Source: Clytia hemisphaerica (taxonomy: Eukaryota; Cnidaria; Hydrozoa; Leptothecata; Clytiidae). Taken from it: a stretch of 64,000 nt of DNA. Location: contig CACVBU010000381.1 of NCBI GenBank assembly GCA_902728285.1, positions 150,245-214,244 of the forward strand, read 5' to 3'. Shown here piece after piece: positions 63,101 through 64,000 of the stretch. Position 1 is the stretch's first letter. Each line of letters opens with the position of its first letter. The position numbers and the translations under genes were made by a program. The notes under the pieces were generated by a model. That model worked only from the letters and a program-made list of their open reading frames with translations. It made no database searches and was not told where the DNA came from.

Positions 63101-64000
63101 CATGTATCCGTTAAGTACCGTGAGTGATCCTAAATCCGACAGCCCTGCCTAAATCAGACGGAGTCTTTCAAAGATACAAACTAAAATGAAAACAAATCTC
63201 TTGCTGTGACGCAATGAAGATACCAAAGTGTCAACTAAACTGAGAGATTTGATACACTCAACCAATCAGTGAGGCTGGAACTTCGATTTTTGAAGTTAAC
63301 GATTTTACCAGTTTTTTAGCGATTTTTGCCTCGCTAGCCCAAATCTTGCAACCTCTTTACCTTAAGGAAGATCGAAATTAGAGTTTTTCAGCGTTCCGAA
63401 AAAAACGCATAGCAGAAATTTTTTCATCTTCACATGATCGATTCTCAACAACAAAATACATCTTTTGGTCTTTGGGTTTGTTTCTGACGTTTTTTCTTCA
63501 AAGAATATCGATCACTTTCCTTTTCCCCTTGAGCGCGCGAGAAAAAAATGACTAGCTCGTTTTTGTGCGGGCGAATAAAGATGAGGCGGCAATCTTGCAC
63601 TGAGGGTGCTACTTAGTTTCCGCCCTATTTTGCGCCCACGATAGAATGGTTCAAACACGGGGGTAGTCTAAATGATAAACTATGTCGTTCTGTAAGTGTT
63701 TATTTTCTGAGAGATACAAATAGTATATTTAAATATTATTAACTTATATTTATTAAAGTATTTTTGAGCGCAAATTTAAATATACGATTAAATAAAAAAC
63801 GAATGATAACAGTTCTGTTTATTCCTCAAATCCCCGGGAAAAGTTTTTTTGCTGACTTAGCTATTTTAGAAATCTCGGAAAAGAACTCCCATAGGAATTC
63901 CGATACCTAACCCGATTGGTTAATTTCGAAACGACTTCAAGAAAGTCATAATAGCAGATAATTTTAAAAGTTTCTGAGGGAATGTGTGTAATTTATCAAT
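60150..64000. other. Gene-poor right end of window
   Basis: 60150-60240 continues repeat E. Beyond it I find only short ORFs without domains (60433, 61201 minus, 62012). There is some 'cgcgaaa' text near 60710-60950 and a GC-richer patch at about 63525-63640 with 'gagcgcgcgag' and 'gtgcgggcg'. No repeat with clear ends. A gene may start beyond the window. Confidence 0.4.

Overview
The window is animal nuclear DNA. Evidence: genes split by GT-AG introns, two AT-AC (U12-type) introns, a membrane progestin receptor (PAQR), MOCS3, and many eukaryotic transposons (copia-type retroelement, PIF/Harbinger, piggyBac-like, Mutator-like, SINEs, many MITEs). Base composition is AT-rich. A non-bilaterian animal such as a cnidarian fits best, but that is inference; nothing here fixes the species.

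Layout. 1-3.9 kb: MITEs and foldback elements. 4.0-5.0 kb (+): PAQR-family membrane receptor with its whole coding region in one exon. 7.3-13.1 kb (-): five-exon four-pass membrane protein with two C-terminal PPxY motifs; a phase-compatible alternative first coding exon lies at 15.7 kb. 17.3-24.5 kb (-): complete 13-exon MOCS3 (URM1/MOCS2A-activating E1 plus rhodanese), with two AT-AC introns and several MITEs in its introns. 25.2-27.0 kb (+): decayed transposon-type protein. 27.5-37.4 kb (+): tandemly repeated BEN-like gene: the last exon of copy A, copy B with six phase-consistent exons but in-frame stops and a frameshift, and a third copy of the promoter-like region. 38.7-39.7 kb: PIF/Harbinger transposase relic. 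41.1-43.5 kb (+): probable small C2H2/coiled-coil gene with a piggyBac-type transposase relic in its last intron. 44.2-45.7 kb (+): Mutator-type transposase in two frames, cut off by a 1.2-kb TIR element. 47.6-48.4 kb: TTAA-flanked MITE. 48.85-49.99 kb: 180-bp satellite in two opposed blocks. 50.5-53.6 kb: gene fragments, a long hairpin and a SINE. 54.1-60.1 kb: a 6-kb element with about 49-bp TIRs, into which a copia-type retrotransposon has inserted; its empty insertion site survives in a related repeat at 32.6 kb. 60.2-64 kb: no convincing gene.

The host genes look unrelated in function (steroid-type signalling, PPxY/ubiquitin-ligase adaptor-like membrane protein, sulfur transfer for Moco and tRNA thiolation, BEN chromatin-type protein). 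Most of the window is layered transposable-element sequence. All exon models are read from splice signals, phase continuity and protein-family knowledge; no transcript data were available.
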